DNA from: Varroa destructor
Lineage: Eukaryota > Arthropoda > Arachnida > Mesostigmata > Varroidae
DNA: 64,000 nt
Assembly (NCBI RefSeq): GCF_002443255.2
Contig: NW_019211455.1
Location: forward strand, 7,783,959-7,847,958
Reading direction: 5' to 3'
Shown: piece after piece, positions 1 through 11,188 of the stretch
Layout of the letters: every line of letters starts with the position of its first letter
How positions within the stretch are numbered: the stretch's first letter is position 1
Notes under the pieces: model-generated
What the model saw: only the letters and a program-made list of their open reading frames with translations
What the model was told of the DNA's origin: nothing
The model's database searches: none
Translations under genes and position numbers: made by a program

Positions 1-2110
1 TGTAAGTTTCAAGCAAGCGCTCGTGAAAGTCACCGTGTCCTTGGGCATCCCGTGTCCTGTTTTTTTGGGCAGAGTGCAAGCGACGGCAGTCGTTCGAAGC
101 CTGATACGATGCATTAAGCCACCCGAAAAGGAGAGAACAACGTACGGGCTTTGAACTCGCCGCGTACGATATCAGATCTCTTGTGTACTTCATACTTGGA
201 CAAGATCCGACCAAGTTCCTATCAAACATATTCATCGAAAGGTTGTCGGATTTTGAAGCGACGGAATTATCCAAGTTTCGATGTTTTAAAAATCATTCTA
301 TGCGGATCACATCACCACTACTACCACGATAGGACACAAACGCTTACAGCTCGCAAGCCTTGAGTTCATAAATGGCCTTTCTTATATGCCGAATGGATTT
401 AATTAAATGTATGCTAAAATACTGATTACATTAAACAGGTATATCAAATCTCCTGCTAATGCGTTTGCTTATAGCCAAATATTTCACAGGCTTGAAAAAT
501 AAAGAATGCGTGAAGACCACGCGCGTGCTCTCATTACATCCAACACCCACTCTGGGCATCTACGAAACCTTGGTGCACAGCGGGTCGTTACCTTAAGCTT
601 CTTTTTTGCCGCAGCTTAATCTTTAGTCTAAACGTTGTAAAGAAGAATGGATCAGCTGTCCAGATTATTCAGGATACCCTCGTGAGGAATACTGTGACTG
701 TTAAGAGGATAAAAAGCTTAATAATTTAAAAAGCGAATCAGTAACCCATTGTAATTCTTAAAGATATTCGAAAGTAAAGCACTGCACTGTAGTAGCTTTG
801 TTGGCCTCTGAAACCGTTCCAGGTTGCTAATCCGTTACGCATCCAAACAATATAGCAATATTGGGGCGTTCTCATGCGACTTATATGCATAGGGACTATA
901 ATACAAAATAGTGTTAAAATGCTAGGCTTTTAAAGCCTGTGAATGTCATTTATTTGAGTTGCCTGTAGCCTACAGATTCTTAGAAATGTTATCAGCGGGA
1001 TTTTATCTGTATCTTTTCCACACATAAATGCACGCCATACGATAATGTTATAAAGTGAAAGGTTGGCAATCTACCTTAGCTTTTAGCAAATATACGGCGA
1101 TTATCCGTGTTAGTCGCAGGTTTTTACAGGGTAAGTTATTATAACCTCTTAAATCTGCTGTTTACGAGTTTGTACCTTAAACATTTTGGAGGCTTATTCG
1201 TGTGTCTAGCTGTTCGAGTTGCTCCCTTGTTTGACGCTCATGGTGATTATGTGTTAGACTTAATGTTGATAGAAGCTGATTCGATGTTTTGGCATACTCT
1301 TCGTTTGTTTATGTAGCAACCTACGATCAACTAGTAACAGCACGTTCGTCGTTTCGCCTTTGCTTTAATTCGTATATCACAGTACTGACTTATATGCTTC
1401 TCGTTTTTAGAGTTCAAGAAAACCTTGTACGAAATGCATTTCTGTATATTTGTTTGTGTATCTAGTAGAAGCTCGAAAAGTTTTGCATACTTTGTTTCCT
1501 CGGTGCATGACCGGTCGAAGGTCTGGATTACCGCCTGGAAGCAACTTCAGTTTTCTTTCGCATGATGCAACTGTTTTCACAAAGTTTATTCCAACACTTT
1601 TTGTTGTTTTGATGTGCTGGTTCCTTCCAATGTGCCTGTGTCGTCAGGCCTCCTCTCACGTCCTGGGGCTACTTGCCCACACTTTCTGAGTGCCCTGAGG
1701 CAGGCGGCCTGCCCTAGGTGCTCAGTGAAGTGAAGCTGGTTTCTCTTCGCACACTTCTTCTACGGCCATACTTGCCCCTTTTTTCACCGAATCATTCAGG
1801 AGGGAACAACGGACCCTGCATCGCTTTCTACCATTCGCTGGTCGCTTTTCTGCTTTCGCTTCCTCTCAATTTGCGCCTACGATCGGCAAGGCGATGATAA
1901 GCGGAACAAGCTCAGGCACTGACGGTAGCGAAGTGCCGGTACAGCTTTTCGGGCAAAGGGACAGACAGGGATTCAACTAGACGCCTTTCGGTGGCCGCTT
2001 GTTTGGGGGGTCGATAAAAGCATCGCACGTTATCAGCGCTCGTTAAGGGGGTTACGGGACAAGTATTTGTTGCAGTTGCAGCTCAGGAGCAGCTGAAGAA
2101 CCTTTAGCAG
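1..2110. other. Intergenic or intronic stretch, weak coding hints
   Basis: No gene can be assigned here. The window opens with a splice-donor-like GTAAGT at positions 2-7 (+). On the minus strand an ATG at 114-112 opens a frame that runs off the window edge (38 codons). Both hint at an exon at or beyond the edge, but neither is proof. From about 1500 to 2110 the DNA becomes GC-richer. A plus frame is open from about 1707 to the stop at 1977-1979; a possible acceptor at 1799-1800 follows a pyrimidine-rich tract, and the frame contains an ATG (1893) starting MISGTSSGTDG. The opposite strand also has open frames there, so strand is undecided. I do not recognise a family. Confidence 0.3.
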
Positions 2111-3442
2111 AGTGCTCATTATCTAGTGAGCCTTTGGAATTCCGCTTCAGTAGAGTGGTGCACATAATGACGAAGCAGAAACTACGTGTTTATTGTTCCA
2201 TAATGCACAATCATGGTTCGCAGCTAACCTCTATCTGATGTGGACCACATTGTCAACTTAGAGCTCTAGGCATCCAAGCAAGATTTGGACGCTGGACGGC
2301 TACTGGACCCACGAGTCAGAAATCCTACATGCAGCATATTTATACCAAAGAAGTGTTTTTCTCTGTGGAAATACTTTATTTACTCATAAGATGATTTCAA
2401 AGTTTATCCTAAGTGCTAAGAATTGTTTTCTGTACGTCCCTTTAACCACTGGGCATCTCACGAACAAAGAAGTATATCTATAGTGCACGTATACAAACTC
2501 AATAAACATTGGAAAGATGCTATTTGCCTCTAATGTGCGGAGCTGGCTAGAAGCAATCTGGTTACTAGCAATATGTTCGTGAGTTCTGTAATACTCTTAA
2601 TGTTTACCGATTTCTCGTTTACTATCTCTAACCATTATTAAGCCGCCTTCGTCGTAAGGTTGGCTCAAAACGATCTAACAGGATAGTTTACAAGCCCAGT
2701 GGAAAAGGCCATGACCCGTTCGTGCTACACTATCTACGCCCAAGCGTCATAGATATCTCCTTAGAGATGTATACATGCATATATGGATACATATTTTACA
2801 ACTATTGACCCTGGTCATGAACAAAAATGGATATGAGAAAGGCATTAAACGTATCGGTATAGGAGTAGGCAAAGCGATGCCTATAGAGCGAGGATTAGGA
2901 AGAGAATATTGTTCGACGATTCCCTTGGATTATGTCTCATCCTGGTATAAGCTTAGCAACTAGTTCATATGCCTGCAATGAACCCAAAGGATTGACGAGA
3001 TCATCTCGGCATGTTTGCCGATGTAAGCCTAGTACGGTTATTATGGGAATACATAAAAATATGTCCGTTCAAAATCGAAGTGATCTATGATGCATTAGTG
3101 CGCAATTACAATGGACGCCAAGCAAACAGGCCAAACGGCGCTGATCGTTCCCAGTCAGTCGTGTTCAAAACATTGAGTTGCAGACTTGCTGAAAATTACT
3201 TTGTGCTCAAGAATTACCATCTCATATAAATCATAATAAATAAAGCAAAAAAACCATAATAATAAACATAAAGAGAATCTTTATTACGTGTTAGCCATTT
3301 TGACGCTGGGGCTTTTCCTTGACCTGAACTTTCAATTGATAAACTTTGGCATGCACTATCCTTTTGAACTGCAGCACAACATAGTCGTACAAATCGGCAT
3401 GAAGCCTAAAAACAGAGTCAATTCTAATTTAATCAGTAGCTT

Positions 3443-3463
3443 TATATATATATATATATATAT
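3443..3463. repeat. (TA)n microsatellite
   Basis: Uninterrupted alternating T and A read directly. It lies in AT-rich DNA with no gene nearby. Confidence 0.95.
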
Positions 3464-6400
3464 TGGCGAAAAATGTTTATAGATGGAGCAGAAGCATAAT
3501 ATGTATTTCGAGAGTAATCCCATTGATTTTTATGTACCTGAGCAGTGATAATTCGACATTGGTTTCAGTCCGGGCGCGAAATAAAGAGATTTGGGTGATT
3601 AATGTACAAAAAAGACGCCAATACAGCTCAGTTTAATGAAACTTAGTCTACTATGTTAAAAGTCCGTAGTTCTTCCGTGCGTCAAAGCGTGTCGCTGATC
3701 TAGTCCTTTAGGCAGAACGTTACGGATAACGTCGTCTTGCTCAGACGTCATTCCAGAGGGGGTCCTGAAAGCTTCGTTGGTAACTTCGTCCTGTATACCA
3801 TATTAGCTTCGTTGGTTCCAACTTACGACGACGACATGCCATTAATTTTGCCTAGATTTACTATATTTGAACTTGTATTCATTGTATCATACCAAAGTTT
3901 TATCTTGTTGAAAAGATAACACAGGCTGGACACGGATAACAATGGCAAAGAGCCGTCACATACAGTGGGTTCAAACTAGGCCTGGCTTTTAAAAAAATTA
4001 AAATTTATAATGAAGAGCACTTGCGCCGCTAATAACTAGCATTCTAAAGAAGTTTATTACAAATAACACGTTATCACCTTAGCGCAAAGTGGTACATTGC
4101 GAAACACATCCGTTCCACTGCCACGCAATGAGCCTCTTTCTAAAAAAGGCCGTACGCAAAGCTTTAGACAAAATGTTTAATGATATATAACCGAGTTATT
4201 TCAGTGTTCATTTCTCAAGTGAGTTTACGGTTCGATGCATTAGCATCAGGTGCGTCAAAACACGCTGTCGCTTTCGTGGAGATTTTCTTATTTAAAAAAA
4301 AAAAAAAAATTGCTTTTTTCTTAAATTTTAGGTTCTCTATAAGCTTTGCAAAACGCCTTACCGACAATTATTTTATTATCCATTTAATTATTTTTGATCC
4401 TCTTACCCGCTTTGCATCACACATGCCTCTAAAAAATTACAGGGCTATACCCGGAATTTAGTGTCTAGAATACCTTGATCCACTGGCTTTATTCAACTCA
4501 ATATCAGAGTTGCCACTTGTTTACTATTTACTATGTTTGGATTTCTGTGAAATCCGCCATTGCTTCAAGTTAATCCTTTTCAACTAAGTGTTGTTCCATC
4601 AGTCTAATTTGTAGAAACAAAATTTACCCTCGCAAGCCCAAGTAATTACGAACGAAAGTCTGTAATGTACCTAATCCACCGTTAGGGAAATTTCAGTTTT
4701 TCGCTCTCCGACTCAAAACAGTATCACAACACTATTGATCGGCTGATAATATCGATATTAGCTACTTGCTTAGTGTCGCCACTTTGAATGGAACCCTACT
4801 CGTCGTCCTCTGGTTGGTGCATGTTTTGCTGCCCCAACCAAAGGACGACTAAGAGCTTTTCCCGTTTGTATGTGCGCTCAGGTCGCTCATATTAGAAGCG
4901 TCCTGCTGGATGGAGCGTTGGCTGCTGGCCAAGCATTGCCAATAGTGGCTGTTTTACCATGATCAAATTATCATCAAAGAACCCCTACTATCGGCTCACC
5001 ACGAGGCGGAGAGTTGTCGAACCGTCCCTCTTCATTACTTCGGTGATCAATGATTATATGCCAGTCTGTATGCATTTCAGTTGTCACTCAACGATTTAGC
5101 TTTGTCTAGCGTAGAGTAATTAAAAAAGCCTTCATTTCTGATCGGCTTTATAAGATGAAAAAATAAAAGGAAATATTTATAGAACCTATCGTATGTTCTC
5201 TAAGTAATCCAAAAAGTACGTAAATGTTGAAAAATTTCGTCTTTGGGCTTTTGAAGCATTTACCTTATTCTTATTATGCTGCTATACAAATCCTGTGTGA
5301 TTTAACTATACTAATGTCTTTTTTTTAATGCGCAGTGCGGTGCGAAACCAAAATAACCACTATCGATGCAGTATCATTAGGCTAAGTCTTGTAAATAGAA
5401 CGGCCCGAACCGCTTCTGGTGCCGTCTTCGGTAGCAGAATATCGACAACCTTAGATAATGAGACTCCGAAGCTCTGGACAAAAGCGCCAAGTAAAAGGAC
5501 TAATAATACGTCCTTAACGGATATAAGATGGAAGTGGTCGATTGTGCCGCCTTGTTTAATTTAATTACAGTATTTAATTTGGACCTTTCCATTACTCGTT
5601 TAGGAAAAACAACCGAGCACAATTCTATACTTTTTTTTAGAAAAAAAATGCCAAACAGTTGCCTGCAGACATTTACAGTAGACTGTTCACCGAAGCTGGC
5701 ATGTGAGATTTCTTCTGCACACTAAAATCTAAAGGTGACCAATTATCTGAATCGAAATTTTAATTGAAAAAAAAAGCGGCACGATTCTGATAAAGTACTA
5801 TATACAGATATTAATATGCGAGTATTTGATGTTTTATAATGATGAATTTGTTCTTGATAAGAATCTATGTAGTAGAAAAGAAAGAAAATCTTAGCATTGC
5901 CGAACAAAGCTGATTCGGTCGGGCCATAGGCGCTAGTTCACGGCATTGCATTTAGATACGAAGTTGATAAACTCTAGTATAATATGGGTCAACGAATTGG
6001 GCAATCTTATGACTTCTTATGAGTAAACATTCTTCGTTTCTGTATTTGGATCGTGGATAGGTTTCTGGTCGCAAGCGCCTCGCTATCAAGTTGCAGAGGA
6101 TAAGTTGCAGACCTCATGTGACCTCATTGGCACTTTCCTTGAGCGCTATACGTGCGGAAGGTTTCCAATGTTAAAAATAATAAGCGATTTTTTACGAATT
6201 TCTTCAGTCTACACTTCTTGGTACGCGCTAACGCGAAAATTTCAACAGGAGCAACATCTGTTCGAAAAATGGTAGAGCTTTGCCACTTAGAGTCGACTAG
6301 AATTCCCTTTTTTTCTTTCTTTTTTTTTTTTTTTTATTTATTCGACCGCCTAAAGTCAACAGTTTTCTACATGAAAACAGCGTATTAGCGAATACTTTAG

Positions 6401-6865
6401 TTCAGCTCTTTGAGCATACATTCTGAACGAGTAATTGAGTTGCACGTTATAAACAACTTTCGTAAAATCATAGCTTCAACTACCGACCTATAATCAGCTT
6501 TCGGTTTTGTGCCGCACCTACTACTTGAGCAAGCAGGACTTCATAGGTCATATTCGCTTATAAGGGAAGGATACACGTTTTTTTTTTATCTGGTAATTAA
6601 TAACCAGATGGGCCGTTTGCATCTGAACAGATCGCGCTTTACGATGTTAACGGCAGTTCGCCTGATTCAAATCGTTTTCAGTATATCTCGACATAGTTAT
6701 TGTGGTACATAGATACGCTCCTGTACATAATCGCCGCATGTTCCCACAGAGTTGCAGCTCTCTGTAAACATAATTAGCTGGTATTAGTGGGCTATGAAAA
6801 TACCATGAGTCTGGCAAAAACCGATCTACCATTTTCTAAAGCTAGCTTCTGTAGGTATCAGACGC

Positions 6866-6885
6866 ATATATATATATATATATAT
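6866..6885. repeat. (AT)n microsatellite
   Basis: Uninterrupted alternating A and T read directly from the sequence. Confidence 0.95.
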
Positions 6886-7558
6886 GCACATTGCGATGAA
6901 TGCTCGTCACTACGAAGGACGATTGTGAGAGGTTTACCCAATTAGCTCTAACGAATTGCTCGAAAAAACTCGTCGAAAAAGGTTAGGGACAATTCACTTC
7001 GGTGAGTGTCTCACCTGTCACTCACTCGACTTCCCAGTGTACTTCCACTGACTCGTAAACGGATGCATCATGGTGCACCCCATCTAATTCCCACCGCATA
7101 CTAGATTTTGAACGCTGGGCTAATCGTAAACTTCAAACCCAGCTGTCCCTGATTTGGCAATGAGACGGTGCACGATTTGTGAAGAAGCTTACCATAGATA
7201 CAATCAGCATGTTTTGGATAGAAAAGAAGATGGAAGGTCCGAGCTGCGAATGACCGTAAGGATGAAACCAACTAACATGGTTATGCGACCGATTGTTACC
7301 GACAAAGTCATATAGAGGAATAAGCCGTAAAGTAAGCAGACGAGAAGTTATGGTGCGTTCAAGAGAGACGAAGATAGGCTGGGTGGTCAGCGGAAGTGGT
7401 AAGGATATGGCTATAAAAATACCATAAAACGACAGAGCTCGCTCAAGTGTGAGTTGTCCAAAGACGATAACAGCTATTGTCACTAAACAACATTGTCCTC
7501 ATCGTGCTACTTCTGTAATTGTATACATTTATAAAGCTAGTTTTTTTCTTTATAGATG

Positions 7559-7585
7559 TAGCTACAGATTGTTAATCTGTAGCTA
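7559..7585. repeat. Perfect 12-bp inverted repeat (hairpin)
   Basis: The arms TAGCTACAGATT (7559-7570) and AATCTGTAGCTA (7574-7585) are perfect reverse complements around a 3-base loop. A T tract lies about 10-20 bases upstream and an A tract directly after. Transcribed from either strand it would form a tight hairpin. The function is unknown: a decayed transposon end, a structured RNA or chance are all possible. Confidence 0.85.
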
Positions 7586-8185
7586 AAAAAGCATTTTACT
7601 TACGTTGCTCTTTACGACTGGAAGAAATTGATTTTATTTGCCTTACTGCACCCCATCTATCGCAATGGGCCCCTTCATTTGATCTGTAATCAAGGTGGAG
7701 ATGTTTTTTTTTTGCTGAAAACGCATATCCATCGACGGGGGCTTACCAGCCGGATTATCTGGCTCGAACCCATTAGATCACATGAATCAAGCCAGTTATT
7801 GTATCTTTATTAATAGAGTTTTGTTACTCGTCTACCTACTTATTATTATTTTGACACGTGGAGCTTCCGCGAGAAGCAATTATTATACGACCTTTTTATT
7901 TATCTAATTATTATATCGAACTTGCGTAAGCATCAAGTGAGAAGGCTAGCTGCATAACCATATAGATATTTGAGGCATGGTAGACAGAAATTAACTTAGT
8001 AAACTTTATTGATAAGTGACTTCGTGAAAGCAAACGTCTAGTTACTTATCAAGTATCCCCATACAGTGATAAATGTAGTTAACCGTACATTGGCAAGGAG
8101 CGACCTTCAGCGGCTCAAGCGAACTCAAATGATGCATGCGTAACATTGACCTTTCCTACGAGAACGAAACGCACTGCGGCTGTCA

Positions 8186-8791
8186 GACACCGCCGCGGCC
8201 GAGACTGATATAATCTACCAGATGACAGACAAAATTTCTTCCATAGACAGACCGTTTGAATCGGTTATCGTCATGAAGAAGACTCTGCGGTGAGACGTTT
8301 GACGCAGTCTGCTGTGTCGGTATCTGGGTTTGTACATCCACCGAATTGCACAGACGGCTGTTTAAAATCCCCCCACCCCTCTATGGGTTTCGCTGTCACA
8401 AAGTTGGAATGGAGTGCCTTCAGTACGGACTCTATAGCCATGTGAGCGACCGGCTTTGACAGTGAGCTCGGTATGGCTCTGACCTTAACCTCAAACTAAT
8501 GTAACTAATTGAATTATCAGGTCACTTTGTTTAAAATAATGATCCGAATAACTAATATAACCGTGTGCAATAAAAAAAAAACCTACGGCTGTGGTGATTC
8601 GAATATCTTGAACACAGCAGTTCTGAGCCTAGGGGCAAAAAATCAATTCTACTACACTAAACATTTAGATCATTCTATTTAGGTCTGTTCATTTAGAATC
8701 GTTGATCCTAAAGCGTTGTAGAGTAAAACAGTATCATCAATTACTTTTTGGGAAGACCCATTAGACAATTAGGTGGTTTATTATTACTTAA

Positions 8792-8837
<46 letters not shown>

Positions 8838-9447
8838 CAGGCAACATACTAGTTTATTTAGCTTAGACAGAGTTGTCAGCACATTTAGACAAATTGAAAT
8901 ATAGAAATGACAAAACAGAAATTGAGATTATCGCGACGGAATAACACCCCATTTGTATGCGTGTAAGGGGAGGAGGGCTAGCCGACGAATGTAAGAAGAA
9001 ACTTCAACCCCCGTGTAAAAAAATGATTTGATTTAGTGAAAGTTGAGATAAAGAAGGCAAATTTCGTTATGCCACATTTCTCTGGGCGTAACAACGCTAT
9101 TGAAGTTGATGACTCGCTAGCCAATTGACAAACAGCGTACGTGACCTGCAACTGAATAATCCTGTGATATCTGACTATGTTCGAGTAAGTTAACCTGAAC
9201 TTTAGCCTCGACTTGGGTACTCCATAGTAGGCAGCAAATCAAAGAAAAGCTTATTGCCTGTACCGCTTACCAAAGTTGACACCCTTAAGGGCCTAACGTA
9301 TATACTATAGAGATTAACAAACGGCAACCTAATAGAGGTAACGTTCTAGGCCAAAATCAGCAAAACTGGAATTAGCATCGGCGAGACGAAATCGGTCTAC
9401 GTCGTTGTTCCGAGACAAACTCCACGAGACCTACTCTATTTAATTAA
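8186..9447 (+). CDS. Candidate three-exon gene fragment, unknown product
   Basis: This is a weakly supported chain of three short exons whose phases agree. Exon a ends at 8289 before GTGAGA; its start is uncertain, after a possible acceptor at about 8177-8187, and it reads a GC-richer stretch containing ETDIIYQMTDKISS. Exon b (9136-9184) follows AACAG, completes the split arginine codon, reads DLQLNNPVISDYVR and ends before a consensus GTAAGT. Exon c (9376-9447) follows ATTAG and reads to TAA, with a possible polyadenylation signal ATTAAA overlapping the stop. The local rise in GC at exon a and the strong donors argue for a gene. The short exons and lack of a recognisable domain argue against certainty. 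The upstream exons are not identified. Confidence 0.22.
8798..8837. repeat. (TA)n microsatellite
   Basis: About 40 bases of alternating T and A. In the candidate gene model above it lies in the intron between exons a and b. Confidence 0.95.
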
Positions 9448-11188
9448 ATGTTGTTCAATTATTGAAAACCTATTTCGAATATGCATTGACGAGGCAAACA
9501 CTAACCTTCATTGAATTATGCTTTTTGATTGCTGGCCTTATCTTGTATGGCCAAAGCAAACAAATGATGGGGTACACCAATAGGGCAATGCAGCACGCGA
9601 CACCCTCATAGCGAGTGCATGATAATATTCTATCCATCAGAAGCTGCGGCCTTTACGTTGCTATTGAGATAATGGAACGGTGTTATCCAGCTGTTTGCTC
9701 AGATTCGGTATACTGAGTCGACGGACACAAATTTGTTTATAAAGTCCCTGATAATTTCAGTATAGTGAGTTAAACAACAATTTCTCAATGGCGGAACTTA
9801 TGAACGTTATTTAATAACGTTTACTGGTTAATAAGGCTACTAAAGGTAAAAATAACTTGCCGGACTATTTATTATACGCATAAAACTGTTAGATTATACA
9901 AAAAATTAAAAATACATACATATGTATTGTTCATTAAAAATATGCGCATACAAACAAAATACAATTAACAGTATTACGGAAAATTATAGAATCCATTTAA
10001 GCCATAAAGGCTTATGTTTTACTTTTACAAAAGCCGCAGCATTATGGGCTTACATAAAAATTTGGAAGTTTTCATCGCTTCCTTCTCTGATACACAATGA
10101 TCATTTTGCAATTTTCCCCTCTTCTCACGACTCCTTTGTTAAGCGACTCTATATAGCAGCTTCATCAACACCCAGCGCACCCGCTCTCGAACGTCAACGA
10201 CTGCATCGTTCTTACGGTTTCAAGCGCGTATCACATGTAATAATGCGATCTTGTTCTCGGTGCCAGCAGCAGCTCTAAAAGAAACACAGCCTCTTTTTAC
10301 ACCCTATTGTCATTTTATGTACATATGCAGCTGGTTACAATAGCATGTGCTATTATATTGCTATTGTAGCTATTATATTGCGTTAACTGGACTTGGAAGA
10401 GCCGCCCCTGGTCCCTTCCGATAGAAGTTTTGCTGATTGGAGCCAACGGGTCAAAATATGTTATGAAATTTCATTTCAGCTTCTACTAAGATATTTTTGA
10501 TAAGAAAAAATCTATCTGAAGCCAATGAAACCTACTCTAAGAATTCATGTTCATCAATTAGCTTGGTACACACTCTTATACACAGATCTTCACTGGTGTA
10601 GTTTTCCTAGTGAATATGCAAAATGATCTACTTCAATATGACGTATTTAAGCTGGCAATTTCCACTCATAGTTAGTTCCTGGCAAGGTCTGAATCCAGAC
10701 TGAAAAACGCCAGGCTTTTCAGAGAGATCACTGAAGTTTCCAAAATGTATATGCTGCATTTCTCTAAGAACGTTTAAAATTGTAACTTGCCTTTGAAGCG
10801 ATAGGAATTGTTTAAATCAAGCTTTTTCGTAGAAGTGAGTGCCATTTTTGTGATCTCACGCTGATCGTTTAGGTCGGCTTCACAGGGGGTTTCATCCCGT
10901 TCCATTTTCTGAAGAACGCGCATCATTCCATGGGATACGAACGTCAACAATGGGATTTGCGCTGGGGAATCCTGGAAAATGAGAGTAGATGTATCTGCCG
11001 TCAGGCATGTATATACATGACGTTATGGCGAAAAATAAACTGTCGTAACGGATTTTTTTTAAGAATTTTAATTGAATAGCTCGCCGCGATACTTCCAAGG
11101 TCGACCATGACCCACATTTCGCAAGACAACTTAAAATGCAGCAGTTACATGTAACTTTCGAATATAATATAAGTAATGGCAGATTGCG
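9448..11188. other. Non-coding stretch downstream of the kinase gene
   Basis: AT-rich DNA with no gene I can support. A 118-codon ATG-started frame (9922-10278, +) has low-complexity composition and no family resemblance, so I treat it as chance. At 10345-10382 a 12-base unit ending in CTATTATATTGC occurs twice. The 3' untranslated region of the minus-strand kinase should extend into this stretch: an ATTAAA on the minus strand at 11072-11067, about 117 bases past the stop, could be its polyadenylation signal. Confidence 0.4.

Larger units (their letters stand above)
2111..8185. other. AT-rich non-coding stretch
   Basis: No convincing gene is visible. The stretch holds (TA)n microsatellites at about 3443-3463 and 6866-6885, poly-A at about 4294-4308, a T-rich tract at about 6308-6336, and a perfect inverted repeat at 7559-7585 (listed separately). 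The longest open frame is on the minus strand (7483-7133, 116 codons). It begins at GTG, has no preceding splice signal I trust and matches no family I know. At this base composition it is within what chance produces. Confidence 0.5.

Noticed and set aside
7133..7483. 116-codon hydrophobic frame on the minus strand
   Set aside because: Starts at GTG without a splice signal I trust and matches no receptor or transporter family I know.
9922..10278. 118-codon ATG-started frame on the plus strand
   Set aside because: AT-rich composition without protein-like bias, no domain, and a length expected by chance at this base composition.
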